This document shows positions 32,856 through 42,052 of a stretch of DNA of 64,000 nt, piece by piece (position 1 is the stretch's first letter; each line of letters begins with the position of its first letter). The stretch spans positions 62,001-126,000 of the forward strand of contig NZ_BQUN01000098.1 of assembly GCF_026008495.1 (NCBI RefSeq), written 5' to 3'. The stretch is from Streptomyces sp. A012304 (lineage in GTDB: Bacteria > Actinomycetota > Actinomycetes > Streptomycetales > Streptomycetaceae). The notes under the pieces are model-generated. The model did no database searches, was not told the origin of the DNA, and was given only the letters and a program-made list of their open reading frames with translations. The translations under genes were made by a program, and so were the position numbers.

Positions 32856-34523
32856 GTGACCATGATCACCCCCGATCCCGGGAACCGTGCCCCAGCCGGG
32901 TCCCCGCCCGCGCCCTCACTTCGCCCCCGGGCGGGTACGCCCGGTACGCTCACCGCCGTGCCACACGCTGATCAGTCCCAAACCACCCAGAAGGGCGCAC
33001 CCGTGTCTCATCCGGGACCGCCCAGGCCGGTCCGGGTCTCCGCCACACCCCTCGCGGAGCTCGCCGGCCAGCTGGGTGCGCACGCGCCGGAGCGCGCCGC
33101 CGAGGTCACGGGCATCACCCACGACTCGCGTGCCGTCCGCCCCGGCGACCTGTACGCCGCCCTTCCGGGCGCCCGCCTGCACGGCGCCGATTTCGCCGCC
33201 CAGGCCGCCGGCCTCGGCGCGGCCGCCGTGCTGACCGACCCGACCGGCGCCGAGCGCGCCGCCGCGACCGGCCTGCCGGTCCTGGTCGTCGACGACCCGC
33301 GCGGGCGGATGGGCGAGCTGGCGGCCACGATCTACGGCCACCCCGGCGGCGACCTGCTCCAGATCGGCATCACCGGCACCTCCGGCAAGACCACCACCGC
33401 CTACCTCGTCGAGGGCGGCCTGAGGACCACCCGCGCCACCGGCCTCGTCGGCACGGTCGAGATGCGCATCGGCGACGAACGCATCAAGTCCGAGCGCACC
33501 ACCCCCGAAGCCACCGACCTCCAGGCCCTGTTCGCCGTCATGCGCGAACGCGGCGTCGAGGCGGTCGCGATGGAGGTCTCCAGCCACGCCCTGGTCCTCG
33601 GCCGGGTCGACGGCTGTGTCTTCGACATCGCCGTCTTCACCAACCTCAGCCCGGAACACATGGAGTTCCACTCCGGCATGGAGGACTACTTCCGGGCCAA
33701 GGCGCAGCTGTTCACCCGGAAACGCAGCAAACTCGGCGTGGTCAACCTCGACGACGAGTACGGCCGCCGGCTGGCCCGGGAGGCCGAGGTCCCGGTGGTC
33801 ACCTTCTCCGCAGAGGGCGACCCCGACGCCGACTGGCGCGCCGTGGATGTTTGGGTCGGCCCGATGGACTCGACGTTCACCGCCGTCGGCCCGCGGGGCG
33901 AGCGGATCTCCGCCAAGTCGCCGCTGCCCGGCCCGTTCAACGTGGCCAACACGCTCGCCGCGATCGTCGCCCTCGCCGCCGCCGGACTCGACGCGCAGAC
34001 CGCCGCCGACGGCGTCGCCGCCGTACCGGGCGTGCCGGGCCGGCTGGAGCGCGTGGACGCCGGGCAGGACTTCCTCGCGGTCGTCGACTACGCGCACAAG
34101 ACGGACGCGGTGGAGTCCGTCCTGAAGGCCCTGCGCAAGGTCACCAAGGGCCGGCTGCACGTCGTGCTCGGCTGCGGCGGCGACCGCGACGTCAGCAAGC
34201 GCGCCCCGATGGGCGCCGCCGCGGCCCGGCTCGCCGACACCGCCGTACTGACCTCCGACAACCCCCGCTCCGAGGACCCGCTCGCGATCCTCGCGACGAT
34301 GCTCCAGGGCGCGGCCTCGGTGCCGGCCCACGAGCGCGGCGAGGTCCAGCTCTTCGAGGACCGCGCCGCCGCGATCGCCGCCGCCGTCGCCCGCGCGCAC
34401 GCCGGGGACACCGTGCTGGTCGCGGGCAAGGGCCACGAGCAGGGCCAGGACATCGCCGGGGTGGTCCGTCCCTTCGACGACCGCCAGGTGCTTCGCGAAG
34501 CTATCCAGCAGACCCAGGGATGA
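32856..34523 (+). CDS. murE: UDP-MurNAc-tripeptide synthetase MurE
   Basis: This 555-residue ligase adds the third amino acid to the peptidoglycan precursor; in Streptomyces this is LL-diaminopimelate. The ATP loop is GITGTSGKTTTAYLVEGG (about residue 170), the UDP-binding part holds ITHDSRAVRPGDLYAALPG, and the third-residue specificity motif reads SDNPRSEDP. DNPR is the diaminopimelate form of that motif. The GTG 32856 follows AGGAAA; it gives about 50 residues of Pro-rich extension, and a GTG within it (near 33003) could be the true start. Confidence 0.95.
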   Translation: MTMITPDPGNRAPAGSPPAPSLRPRAGTPGTLTAVPHADQSQTTQKGAPVSHPGPPRPVRVSATPLAELAGQLGAHAPERAAEVTGITHDSRAVRPGDLYAALPGARLHGADFAAQAAGLGAAAVLTDPTGAERAAATGLPVLVVDDPRGRMGELAATIYGHPGGDLLQIGITGTSGKTTTAYLVEGGLRTTRATGLVGTVEMRIGDERIKSERTTPEATDLQALFAVMRERGVEAVAMEVSSHALVLGRVDGCVFDIAVFTNLSPEHMEFHSGMEDYFRAKAQLFTRKRSKLGVVNLDDEYGRRLAREAEVPVVTFSAEGDPDADWRAVDVWVGPMDSTFTAVGPRGERISAKSPLPGPFNVANTLAAIVALAAAGLDAQTAADGVAAVPGVPGRLERVDAGQDFLAVVDYAHKTDAVESVLKALRKVTKGRLHVVLGCGGDRDVSKRAPMGAAAARLADTAVLTSDNPRSEDPLAILATMLQGAASVPAHERGEVQLFEDRAAAIAAAVARAHAGDTVLVAGKGHEQGQDIAGVVRPFDDRQVLREAIQQTQG

Positions 34524-34527
34524 ACTT

Positions 34528-35943
34528 GTGATCGCCCTCTCCCTCGCCGAGATCGCAGCAGTCGTCGGCGGGCAGACGTACGACATACCGGATCCGTCCG
34601 CGCAGGTCACCGGACCGGTGGTCCGGGACTCCCGCGAGGCGGGCCCCGGCAGCCTCTTCGTCGCCTTCGTCGGCGAACGCGTGGACGGCCACGACTTCGC
34701 CGAGGCGGTCGTTGCGGCCGGCGCGGCGGCCGTGCTGGCGTCGCGGCCCGTCGGCGTGCCGGCGATCGTCGTGGACGACGTCCAGACGGCGCTCGGCGCC
34801 CTCGCGCGGCACGTCGTGCGCAAGCTCGGCACGACCCTCGTCGCCCTCACCGGCTCGGCCGGCAAGACCAGTACCAAGGACCTCATCGCCCAGGTGCTGC
34901 GGCGCAAGGCGCCGACGGTGTGGACGCCCGGCTCCCTCAACAACGAGATCGGGCTGCCGCTGACCGCTCTGTCCGCCACCGAGGAGACCAAGTTCCTCGT
35001 GCTGGAGATGGGCGCCCGCGGCATCGGCCACATCCGCTACCTCACCGAGCTGACGCCCCCGCGCATCGGCCTCGTCCTCAACGTCGGCAGCGCCCACATC
35101 GGCGAGTTCGGCGGCCGCGAGCAGATCGCGCAGGCGAAGGGCGAACTCGTCGAGAGCCTTCCGCCGGCGGATGAAGGCGGCGTCGCGATCCTCAACGCGG
35201 ACGACCCGTTGGTACGGGCCATGGCCTCCCGTACGAAGGCGAAGGTGCTCCTTTTCGGAGAGTCCGACGAAGCGGACGTACGGGCCGAGAACGTGCGACT
35301 CACGGACAGCGGACAGCCCGCCTTCAGCCTTCACACACCCTCCGGGTGCAGCGACGTGACCATGCGCCTGTACGGTGAGCACCACGTGTCGAACGCGCTC
35401 GCAGCGGCCGCCGTCGCCCATGAGCTGGGCATGTCCGTAACTGAGATCGCCACCGCGCTCTCCGAGGCGGGCTCCCTCTCCCGCTGGCGGATGGAGGTCA
35501 CCGAGCGCCCGGACGGCGTGACGATCGTCAACGACGCCTACAACGCGAACCCCGAGTCCATGCGTGCCGCTCTGCGCGCGCTGGCGGCCATGGGCACGGG
35601 GCGGCGGACCTGGGCGGTGCTCGGCAAGATGGCCGAGCTCGGGGACGAGGCGCTCGCCGAGCACGACGCGGTCGGACGGCTCGCCGTCCGGCTCAACGTC
35701 AGCAAGCTCGTCGCGGTCGGGGGCAGGGAAGCCGCCTGGCTGCAACTGGGCGCATATAACGAGGGTTCGTGGGGTGAGGAGTCGGTGCACGTGTCCGACG
35801 CACAGGCGGCGGTCGACCTGTTGCGCAGCGAGTTGCGCCCGGGAGACGTCGTACTCGTGAAGGCGTCCCGTTCGGTCGGCCTCGAGAGCGTCGCGCAGGC
35901 GCTGCTCGCGACCGGTGCCGAGGGTGAGGTCGCCGCCCGATGA
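34528..35943 (+). CDS. murF: UDP-MurNAc-tripeptide:D-Ala-D-Ala ligase MurF
   Basis: This 471-residue Mur ligase attaches D-Ala-D-Ala to complete the pentapeptide precursor. It has the N-terminal DSREAGPGSLFVAFVGERVDGHDF segment, the ATP loop VALTGSAGKTSTKDL (about 108-122) and the C-terminal VLGKMAELGDEALAEHDAVGRLA region. It starts at GTG 34528, 4 bp after murE. The stop overlaps the mraY start by ATGA. Confidence 0.96.
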   Translation: MIALSLAEIAAVVGGQTYDIPDPSAQVTGPVVRDSREAGPGSLFVAFVGERVDGHDFAEAVVAAGAAAVLASRPVGVPAIVVDDVQTALGALARHVVRKLGTTLVALTGSAGKTSTKDLIAQVLRRKAPTVWTPGSLNNEIGLPLTALSATEETKFLVLEMGARGIGHIRYLTELTPPRIGLVLNVGSAHIGEFGGREQIAQAKGELVESLPPADEGGVAILNADDPLVRAMASRTKAKVLLFGESDEADVRAENVRLTDSGQPAFSLHTPSGCSDVTMRLYGEHHVSNALAAAAVAHELGMSVTEIATALSEAGSLSRWRMEVTERPDGVTIVNDAYNANPESMRAALRALAAMGTGRRTWAVLGKMAELGDEALAEHDAVGRLAVRLNVSKLVAVGGREAAWLQLGAYNEGSWGEESVHVSDAQAAVDLLRSELRPGDVVLVKASRSVGLESVAQALLATGAEGEVAAR

Positions 35944-37013
35944 TGAAGCAGATCCTGTTCGCGGGAGTCATTGGCCTCTTCCTGACGCTGATCGGCACTC
36001 CGCTGCTGATCAAGCTGCTGGCCCGCAAGGGCTACGGCCAGTACATCCGCGACGACGGCCCGCGCGAGCACGCCAGCAAGCGCGGTACGCCCACGATGGG
36101 CGGTATCGCCTTCATCCTGGCGACCATCGCCGCGTACTTCCTCTCCAAGCTCATCACGGGCAAGCCGCCGACCTACTCCGGTCTGCTGGTGCTCGGCCTG
36201 ATGTTCGGCATGGGCCTCGTCGGCTTCCTGGACGACTACATCAAGATCGTCAAGCGGCGTTCGCTGGGTCTGCGGGCCAAGGCGAAGATGGCCGGCCAGC
36301 TGCTCGGCGGCATCGCCTTCGCCGTGCTCTCGCTCCAGTTCGCGGACGCCCGCGGCAACACCCCGGCCTCCACGAAGCTGTCGTTCATCACGGACTTCGG
36401 CTGGACGATCGGCCCGGTGCTGTTCGTCGTCTGGGCGCTGTTCATGATCCTCGCCATGTCCAACGGCGTGAACCTGACGGACGGTCTGGACGGCCTCGCC
36501 ACCGGCGCCTCCGTGCTGGTCTTCGGCGCCTACACCTTCATCGGCGTCTGGCAGTACCAGGAGTCCTGCGCCAACGGCGAGACGCTGACCAACCCCAACG
36601 CCTGCTACGAGGTGCGCGATCCGCTCGACCTCGCGGTCGTCTCCGCCGCGCTGATGGGGGCCTGCCTCGGCTTCCTGTGGTGGAACACCTCGCCGGCCAA
36701 GATCTTCATGGGGGACACCGGTTCGCTGGCGCTCGGCGGTGTGCTCGCCGGTCTCGCGATCTGCTCCCGCACCGAGCTGCTGCTGGCCATCCTGGGCGGC
36801 CTGTTCGTCCTCATCACCATGTCGGTGGTCATCCAGGTCGGCTCGTTCCGCCTGACCGGAAAGCGCGTCTTCCGGATGGCACCGCTCCAGCACCACTTCG
36901 AACTCAAGGGCTGGTCCGAAGTCCTTGTCGTGGTCCGCTTCTGGATCATCCAGGGCATCTGCGTCATCGTCGGACTGGGTCTCTTCTACGCGGGATGGGC
37001 AGCAGAAAAGTGA
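35940..37013 (+). CDS. mraY: Phospho-MurNAc-pentapeptide translocase MraY
   Basis: This 357-residue integral membrane enzyme transfers phospho-MurNAc-pentapeptide to undecaprenyl phosphate to make lipid I. About ten transmembrane helices are visible. Catalytic and metal-binding segments are GFLDDYIKI (DD pair), NGVNLTDGLDGLATG, and GDTGSLALGG; MAPLQHHFELKGW is the cytoplasmic HHH-type loop. It overlaps murF at the start and murD at the end. Confidence 0.97.
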   Translation: MMKQILFAGVIGLFLTLIGTPLLIKLLARKGYGQYIRDDGPREHASKRGTPTMGGIAFILATIAAYFLSKLITGKPPTYSGLLVLGLMFGMGLVGFLDDYIKIVKRRSLGLRAKAKMAGQLLGGIAFAVLSLQFADARGNTPASTKLSFITDFGWTIGPVLFVVWALFMILAMSNGVNLTDGLDGLATGASVLVFGAYTFIGVWQYQESCANGETLTNPNACYEVRDPLDLAVVSAALMGACLGFLWWNTSPAKIFMGDTGSLALGGVLAGLAICSRTELLLAILGGLFVLITMSVVIQVGSFRLTGKRVFRMAPLQHHFELKGWSEVLVVVRFWIIQGICVIVGLGLFYAGWAAEK

Positions 37014-38413
37014 CCGAATGGCAGGGGAAGAACGTCACCGTCGCCGGACTCGGCGTCTCCGGCGTCCCGGCGGCCAAGGTGCTGCACGGGCTCGGCGCGC
37101 GGGTCACCGTCGTCAACGACGGCGACGACGCACGCGCGCGTGAGCAGGCCGCCGAGCTGGAGGCGCTCGGCATCACCGTGCGCCTCGGTGACGGGGCGAC
37201 CCTGCCCGAGGGCACCGAGCTGATCGTCACCGCTCCCGGCTGGAAGCCGGACAAGCCGCTGTTCACGGCGGCCGAGGCGGCCGGCGTGCCCGTGTGGGGC
37301 GACGTCGAACTCGCCTGGCACCTGCGCGGCCCCGACGCCGCGCCCTGGCTCGCCGTCACCGGCACCAACGGCAAGACCACGACCGTCCAGATGCTCGCCT
37401 CCATCCTCAAGGCGGCGGGCCTGCGCACGGCGGCCGTCGGCAACATCGGCGTCTCGCTGCTGGACGCGGTCCTCGGCGAGGAGCGGTACGACGTCCTCGC
37501 CGTGGAGCTCTCCAGCTACCAGCTGCACTGGGCGCCGTCCCTGCGCGCCCACTCCGCCGTCGTCCTCAACCTCGCCCCCGACCACCTCGACTGGCACGGC
37601 TCCATGGAGGCGTACGCCAAGGACAAGGGCCGCATCTACGAGGGCAATCGGGTCGCCTGCGTCTACAACGTCGCCGACAAGGCCACCGAGGACCTGGTGC
37701 GCGAGGCGGACGTCGAGGAGGGCTGCCGGGCCATCGGGTTCACGCTCGGCACGCCCGGCCCGTCCCAACTCGGCGTTGTGGACGGCATCCTGGTCGACCG
37801 CGCCTTCGTCGAGAACCGGCAGAAGAACGCCCAGGAGCTCGCCGAGGTCTCCGACATCACCCCGCCCGCCCCGCACAACGTCGCCAACGCCCTTGCCGCG
37901 GCGGCCCTCGCACGCGCCTTCGGGGTGCCCGCCAAGGCCGTACGGGACGGCCTGCGGGCCTTCACCCCGGACGCCCACCGCATCGCCCACGTGGCGGACG
38001 TGGACGGCGTCGCGTACGTCGACGACTCCAAGGCGACCAACACCCACGCGGCGGAGGCGTCGTTGGCGGCGTACGGTTCGATCGTGTGGATCGCGGGCGG
38101 CCTCGCCAAGGGCGCGACCTTCGACGAACTGGTCGCCAAGTCGGCCGAGCGGCTGCGCGGGGTCGTCCTCATCGGTGCCGATCGGGCGCTGATCCGGGAC
38201 GCCCTCGCGCGACACGCCCCGGAAGTACCCGTCGTCGACCTCGACCGGACCGACACTGGGGCGATGCTCGCGGCGGTCCAGGAGGCCCGGCGCCTCGCCG
38301 TCGAAGGCGACACGGTGCTGCTCGCCCCGGCCTGCGCCTCCATGGACATGTTCGCCAACTACAACCAGCGCGGTGACGCGTTCGCGGAGGCCGTTCGCGA
38401 ACTCGGAGCCTGA
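36995..38413 (+). CDS. murD: UDP-MurNAc-L-alanine:D-glutamate ligase MurD
   Basis: This Mur ligase adds D-glutamate to UDP-MurNAc-L-Ala. ATG 36995 gives 472 residues; GTG 37010, which overlaps the mraY stop as GTGA, is an equally good start five codons later. An N-terminal Rossmann-like segment (VTVAGLGVSGVPAAKVLHGLG), ATP loop (AVTGTNGKTTTVQMLA) and NLAPDHLDWHGSMEAYAKDK are diagnostic, as is the C-terminal VDDSKATNTHAAEASL. It is cytoplasmic and sits between mraY and ftsW. Confidence 0.96.
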   Translation: MGSRKVTEWQGKNVTVAGLGVSGVPAAKVLHGLGARVTVVNDGDDARAREQAAELEALGITVRLGDGATLPEGTELIVTAPGWKPDKPLFTAAEAAGVPVWGDVELAWHLRGPDAAPWLAVTGTNGKTTTVQMLASILKAAGLRTAAVGNIGVSLLDAVLGEERYDVLAVELSSYQLHWAPSLRAHSAVVLNLAPDHLDWHGSMEAYAKDKGRIYEGNRVACVYNVADKATEDLVREADVEEGCRAIGFTLGTPGPSQLGVVDGILVDRAFVENRQKNAQELAEVSDITPPAPHNVANALAAAALARAFGVPAKAVRDGLRAFTPDAHRIAHVADVDGVAYVDDSKATNTHAAEASLAAYGSIVWIAGGLAKGATFDELVAKSAERLRGVVLIGADRALIRDALARHAPEVPVVDLDRTDTGAMLAAVQEARRLAVEGDTVLLAPACASMDMFANYNQRGDAFAEAVRELGA

Positions 38414-38480
38414 CCCGGCCGCCTGCCGGGCGGACCTTGGGAGGGACGCGTGGGACCGTCGACGTTCAGCGGAGGCCTCG

Positions 38481-39839
38481 GTGCCCGGTAGCCGTACGGG
38501 CCGGCCGCCCGTGCAGCGGCCCGTCCGACGGCCCGCCGCCCGGCCTCAGCGCGACAACCCGCTCCTGCGGCTCCACACCCGCGCGCGCAAGGCCTGGGAC
38601 CGGCCGCTGACCGCCTACTACCTGATCCTCGGCGGCAGCGCGCTGATCACCGTGCTGGGTCTGGTGATGGTCTACTCGGCCTCGCAGATCACCGCGTTGC
38701 AGATGTCGCTGCCGGGGTCGTTCTTCTTCCGCAAGCAGTTCCTGGCCGCCGTCATCGGCGGGGTGCTGCTGCTGATCGCCTCCCGGATGCCGGTGAAGCT
38801 GCACCGGGCGCTGGCCTACCCGATCCTGGCGGGCGCCGTCTGTCTGATGGCGCTGGTGCAGGTGCCGGGGATAGGCATGGCGGTCAACGGCAACCAGAAC
38901 TGGATCTCGCTCGGCGGCTCCTTCCAGATCCAGCCCAGCGAGTTCGGCAAGCTCGCCCTGGTGCTGTGGGGCGCCGACCTGCTCGCCCGCAAGCAGGACA
39001 AGAGGCTGCTGGCGCAGTGGAAGCACATGCTGGTGCCGCTGGTGCCGGTCGCCTTCATGCTGCTCGGGCTGATCATGCTCGGCGGCGACATGGGCACGGC
39101 GATCATCCTGACGGCGATCCTGTTCGGCCTGCTGTGGACGGCGGGCGCGCCCACCCGGCTCTTCGTCGGCGTGCTCTCGATCGCCGCCGCGATCGGTGTG
39201 ATCCTGATCAGGACCAGCCCCAACCGGATGGCCCGCCTCCAGTGCATCGGCGCCACCGACCCCGGACCGGGCGACGCCTGCTGGCAGGCCGTGCACGGGA
39301 TCTACGCCCTGGCCTCCGGCGGGATCTTCGGCTCCGGGCTCGGTGCGAGTGTGGAGAAATGGGGCCAACTCCCCGAAGCGCACACCGACTTCATCTTCGC
39401 CGTCACCGGTGAGGAACTGGGCCTCGCGGGGACGCTGTCGGTGCTCGCCCTCTTCGCGGCTCTAGGCTATGCGGGTATCCGCGTGGCCGGACGCACGGAG
39501 GACCCCTTCGTGAGGTATGCCGCGGGAGGTGTGACCACCTGGATCACGGCCCAGGCCGTGATCAACATCGGTGCGGTGCTCGGTCTGCTGCCGATCGCCG
39601 GCGTCCCCCTCCCGCTGTTCTCCTACGGGGGATCCGCCCTGCTGCCGACCATGTTCGCCATCGGGCTGCTGATCGCCTTCGCGCGCGACGAGCCCGCTGC
39701 GCGGGCGGCGCTTGCGATGCGGCACCCCCGCTTTGGTAGAAAGCGGGGGGCTGGGGGCTTCGTGCCTGATCGGAGTCCCCGGAGATGGAACACGATGAGA
39801 CGGCGTGCCTCGGCGGCGCGCCCGTCCGGAGAGCGGTGA
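38481..39839 (+). CDS. ftsW: Septal peptidoglycan polymerase FtsW (SEDS family)
   Basis: This polytopic SEDS protein polymerises lipid II at the septum together with FtsI. GTG 38481 has GGAGG five bases upstream and gives 452 residues; a longer frame from 38373 would overlap murD. Ten transmembrane helices follow a basic N-terminus. The segments GLVMVYSASQ, GMAVNGNQNWISLGGSFQIQPSEFGK (with the catalytic-site Asp replaced by the local context NQNWI) and AHTDFIFAVTGEELGLAG are characteristic, as is FSYGGSAL near the end. A long Arg/Ser-rich tail ends the protein. murG follows after 6 bp. Confidence 0.95.
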   Translation: MPGSRTGRPPVQRPVRRPAARPQRDNPLLRLHTRARKAWDRPLTAYYLILGGSALITVLGLVMVYSASQITALQMSLPGSFFFRKQFLAAVIGGVLLLIASRMPVKLHRALAYPILAGAVCLMALVQVPGIGMAVNGNQNWISLGGSFQIQPSEFGKLALVLWGADLLARKQDKRLLAQWKHMLVPLVPVAFMLLGLIMLGGDMGTAIILTAILFGLLWTAGAPTRLFVGVLSIAAAIGVILIRTSPNRMARLQCIGATDPGPGDACWQAVHGIYALASGGIFGSGLGASVEKWGQLPEAHTDFIFAVTGEELGLAGTLSVLALFAALGYAGIRVAGRTEDPFVRYAAGGVTTWITAQAVINIGAVLGLLPIAGVPLPLFSYGGSALLPTMFAIGLLIAFARDEPAARAALAMRHPRFGRKRGAGGFVPDRSPRRWNTMRRRASAARPSGER

Positions 39840-39845
39840 ATTTCG

Positions 39846-40943
39846 GTGCATGTCGTACTCGCTGGTGGGGGGACCGCCGGCCACATCGAGCCCGCGCTCG
39901 CCCTCGCGGACGCCCTGCGCAGGCAGGACCCGACCGTGGGCATCACGGCCCTGGGCACGGAGCGCGGCCTGGAGACCACGCTCGTTCCCCAGCGGGGTTA
40001 CGAGCTGGCGCTGATCCCGGCGGTGCCGCTGCCACGCAAGCCCACCCCCGAGCTGATCACCGTCCCGGGCCGGCTGCGCGGCACGATCAAGGCGACCGAG
40101 CAGATCCTGGAGCGCACCAAGGCCGACGCCGTCGTCGGCTTCGGCGGGTACGTGGCCCTGCCCGGCTACCTCGCCGCCAAGCGCCTGGGCGTGCCGATCA
40201 TCGTCCACGAGGCCAACGCCCGCCCCGGCCTGGCCAACAAGATCGGCTCCCGGTACGCCGCCCAGGTCGCTGTCTCCACGCCCGACAGCAAGCTGCGCAA
40301 CGCCCGATACATCGGCATCCCGCTGCGCCGCTCCATCGCGACCCTGGACCGCGCCGCCGCCCGTCCCGAGGCCCGCGCGATGTTCGGCCTCGACCCGAAC
40401 CTGCCCACGCTGCTCGTCTCCGGCGGTTCGCAGGGCGCCCGCCGCCTCAACGAGGTGGTCCAGCAGGTCGCCCCGTGGCTCCAGCAGGCCGGCATCCAGA
40501 TCCTGCACGCGGTCGGCCCGAAGAACGAACTGCCGCATGTCCAGCAGATGCCGGGAATGCCCCCGTACATCCCGGTACCGTACCTGGACCGGATGGACCT
40601 CGCGTACGCCGCCGCCGACATGATGCTCTGCCGCGCGGGCGCGATGACCGTCGCCGAGCTCTCCGCCGTCGGGCTCCCGGCCGCCTACGTCCCGCTGCCC
40701 ATCGGCAACGGTGAACAGCGGCTGAACGCCCAGCCGGTGGTCAAGGCCGGCGGCGGACTGCTGGTCGACGACGCGGAACTGACCCCCGAGTGGGTCCGGG
40801 AGAACGTCCTGCCCGTGCTGGCCGACCCGCACCGGCTGTACGAGATGTCCCGCGCCGCCGGTGAGTTCGGCCGCCGGGACGCGGACGACCTGCTCGTCCG
40901 CATGGTGTACGAGGCGATCGCCGCCCACCGTGCACACCACTAG
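39846..40943 (+). CDS. murG: UDP-GlcNAc:lipid I N-acetylglucosamine transferase MurG
   Basis: This 365-residue GT-B glycosyltransferase converts lipid I to lipid II at the inner membrane face. The N-terminal glycine loop MHVVLAGGGTAGHIEPALA, the acceptor-side VVGFGGYVALPGYLAAK, the donor-site VSGGSQGARRLNEVV, and CRAGAMTVAELSAVGLPA are all present. It starts at GTG 39846. The next gene is ftsQ; murC and ddl, which lie here in many bacteria, are absent. Confidence 0.97.
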   Translation: MHVVLAGGGTAGHIEPALALADALRRQDPTVGITALGTERGLETTLVPQRGYELALIPAVPLPRKPTPELITVPGRLRGTIKATEQILERTKADAVVGFGGYVALPGYLAAKRLGVPIIVHEANARPGLANKIGSRYAAQVAVSTPDSKLRNARYIGIPLRRSIATLDRAAARPEARAMFGLDPNLPTLLVSGGSQGARRLNEVVQQVAPWLQQAGIQILHAVGPKNELPHVQQMPGMPPYIPVPYLDRMDLAYAAADMMLCRAGAMTVAELSAVGLPAAYVPLPIGNGEQRLNAQPVVKAGGGLLVDDAELTPEWVRENVLPVLADPHRLYEMSRAAGEFGRRDADDLLVRMVYEAIAAHRAHH

Positions 40944-40969
40944 GCACGTTTGAACGAAGGGCAGGGAGC

Positions 40970-41764
40970 GTGGCCGGATCCGCCACCGCCGAGCGCGGTG
41001 CACGCCAGCAGGAGTCGTCCGGCCCGCCCCTGGTCCGCCGGTGGGGTCCGCGCCGACTTCGTATGATCATCATCCTCGCGCTGGCCGTCGTCCTTCTCGG
41101 CACGGGCGTCGTCTGGGTGTTGTACGGCTCGCAGTGGCTGCGCGTGGAGCGGGTCTCCGTCTCCGGCACGCGCGTGCTGACCCCGGACCAGGTGCGCGAG
41201 GCGGCGGACGTCCCGGTCGGGTCGCCGTTGGTCTCCGTCGACACCGGCGCGATCGCGGCACGGCTGCGCGCGAGGCTTCCCCGCGTCGACTCGGTCGACG
41301 TGGTCCGTTCCTGGCCCGGCGAAATCGGCCTGAAAGTGACCGAGCGCAAGCCCGTTCTGCTGGTTCAAAAGGGGCGCAACTTCGTGGAAGTGGACGACAA
41401 AGGCGTCCGGTTCGGCACGGTTTCCCAAGCCCCTCAGGGCGTGCCGCTGCTGGAATTCGCACTCGCCCCGTCGAGTTCGGCCTCCGCCAGCCTGCGGCGC
41501 TTCGGCGAGGACCGGCTGGTCCGGGAGGCGGTGAAGGTCGTCGGTGACCTTCCGTCCGCCGTCGCCAGGCACACCCGGAGCCTCAAGATCCGTTCCTACG
41601 ACGACATCTCGCTGGAGTGGGACGACGGCCGCACGGTCGCGTGGGGGAGCGCCGAGAAGGGCGTCGCGAAGGCCCGTACGCTCGCCGCTCTGCTGAAAGC
41701 CTCCCCCGGCGCACGGCACTTCGATGTCAGCGTTCCCACGGCCCCGGCGTCAGCGGGGAGTTGA
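40970..41764 (+). CDS. ftsQ: Cell division protein FtsQ (POTRA domain)
   Basis: This 264-residue single-pass protein is a divisome scaffold component. A short cytoplasmic part leads to a transmembrane helix (about 24-46: MIIILALAVVLLGTGVVWVLYG), then an extracytoplasmic POTRA domain (LRVERVSVSGTRVLTPDQVREAADVPVGSPLVSVD, about 48-85) and the FtsQ/DivIB domain (VVRSWPGEIGLKVTERKPVLLVQKGRNFVEVDDKGVRF). The start is GTG 40970 behind GGGAG. ftsZ follows after a 288-bp regulatory gap, so ftsZ has its own promoters. Confidence 0.94.
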   Translation: MAGSATAERGARQQESSGPPLVRRWGPRRLRMIIILALAVVLLGTGVVWVLYGSQWLRVERVSVSGTRVLTPDQVREAADVPVGSPLVSVDTGAIAARLRARLPRVDSVDVVRSWPGEIGLKVTERKPVLLVQKGRNFVEVDDKGVRFGTVSQAPQGVPLLEFALAPSSSASASLRRFGEDRLVREAVKVVGDLPSAVARHTRSLKIRSYDDISLEWDDGRTVAWGSAEKGVAKARTLAALLKASPGARHFDVSVPTAPASAGS

Positions 41765-42052
41765 CGCACATCCGCGCAGGCCAGCACCCTGGTTGGGCAG
41801 CGACACGGCTGATCACATAGGGTGAAAAGAAAAACGGGAGGTTCGGCGTGTTCGTTGAACGGGCGCCACTTGTCGACTTAGTGTCCTGTTCAGAAGACTC
41901 CAAGGAACAGACACACTGGTAACCCTAAACTTCAGCGTTAGGGTTCGGGTCGGCGAAACGGACCGTCCCATTCGGCATCAGTCGCCGGAGCGCGGAGCGC
42001 AGGAGCGCCTCGCGGGCCGACGACACGTAACTCGAGGCGAGAGGCCTTCGAC
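41765..42052 (+). promoter_or_regulatory. ftsZ upstream regulatory region
   Basis: This 288-bp AT-richer spacer holds promoter-like boxes: a -10 TAGGGT (41818-41823) with TTGGGC 19 bp upstream, and further TAAACT/TAGGGT hexamers nearer ftsZ. GTGTC at 41881-41885 and GACAC at 41910-41914 face each other across CTGTTC/GAACAG arms, and another GACAC is at 41802-41806. GACAC is the WhiA recognition motif, and ftsZ is a known WhiA/WhiB target in sporulating Streptomyces. A perfect 8-bp inverted repeat AACCCTAA/TTAGGGTT lies at 41921-41945. Confidence 0.65.
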
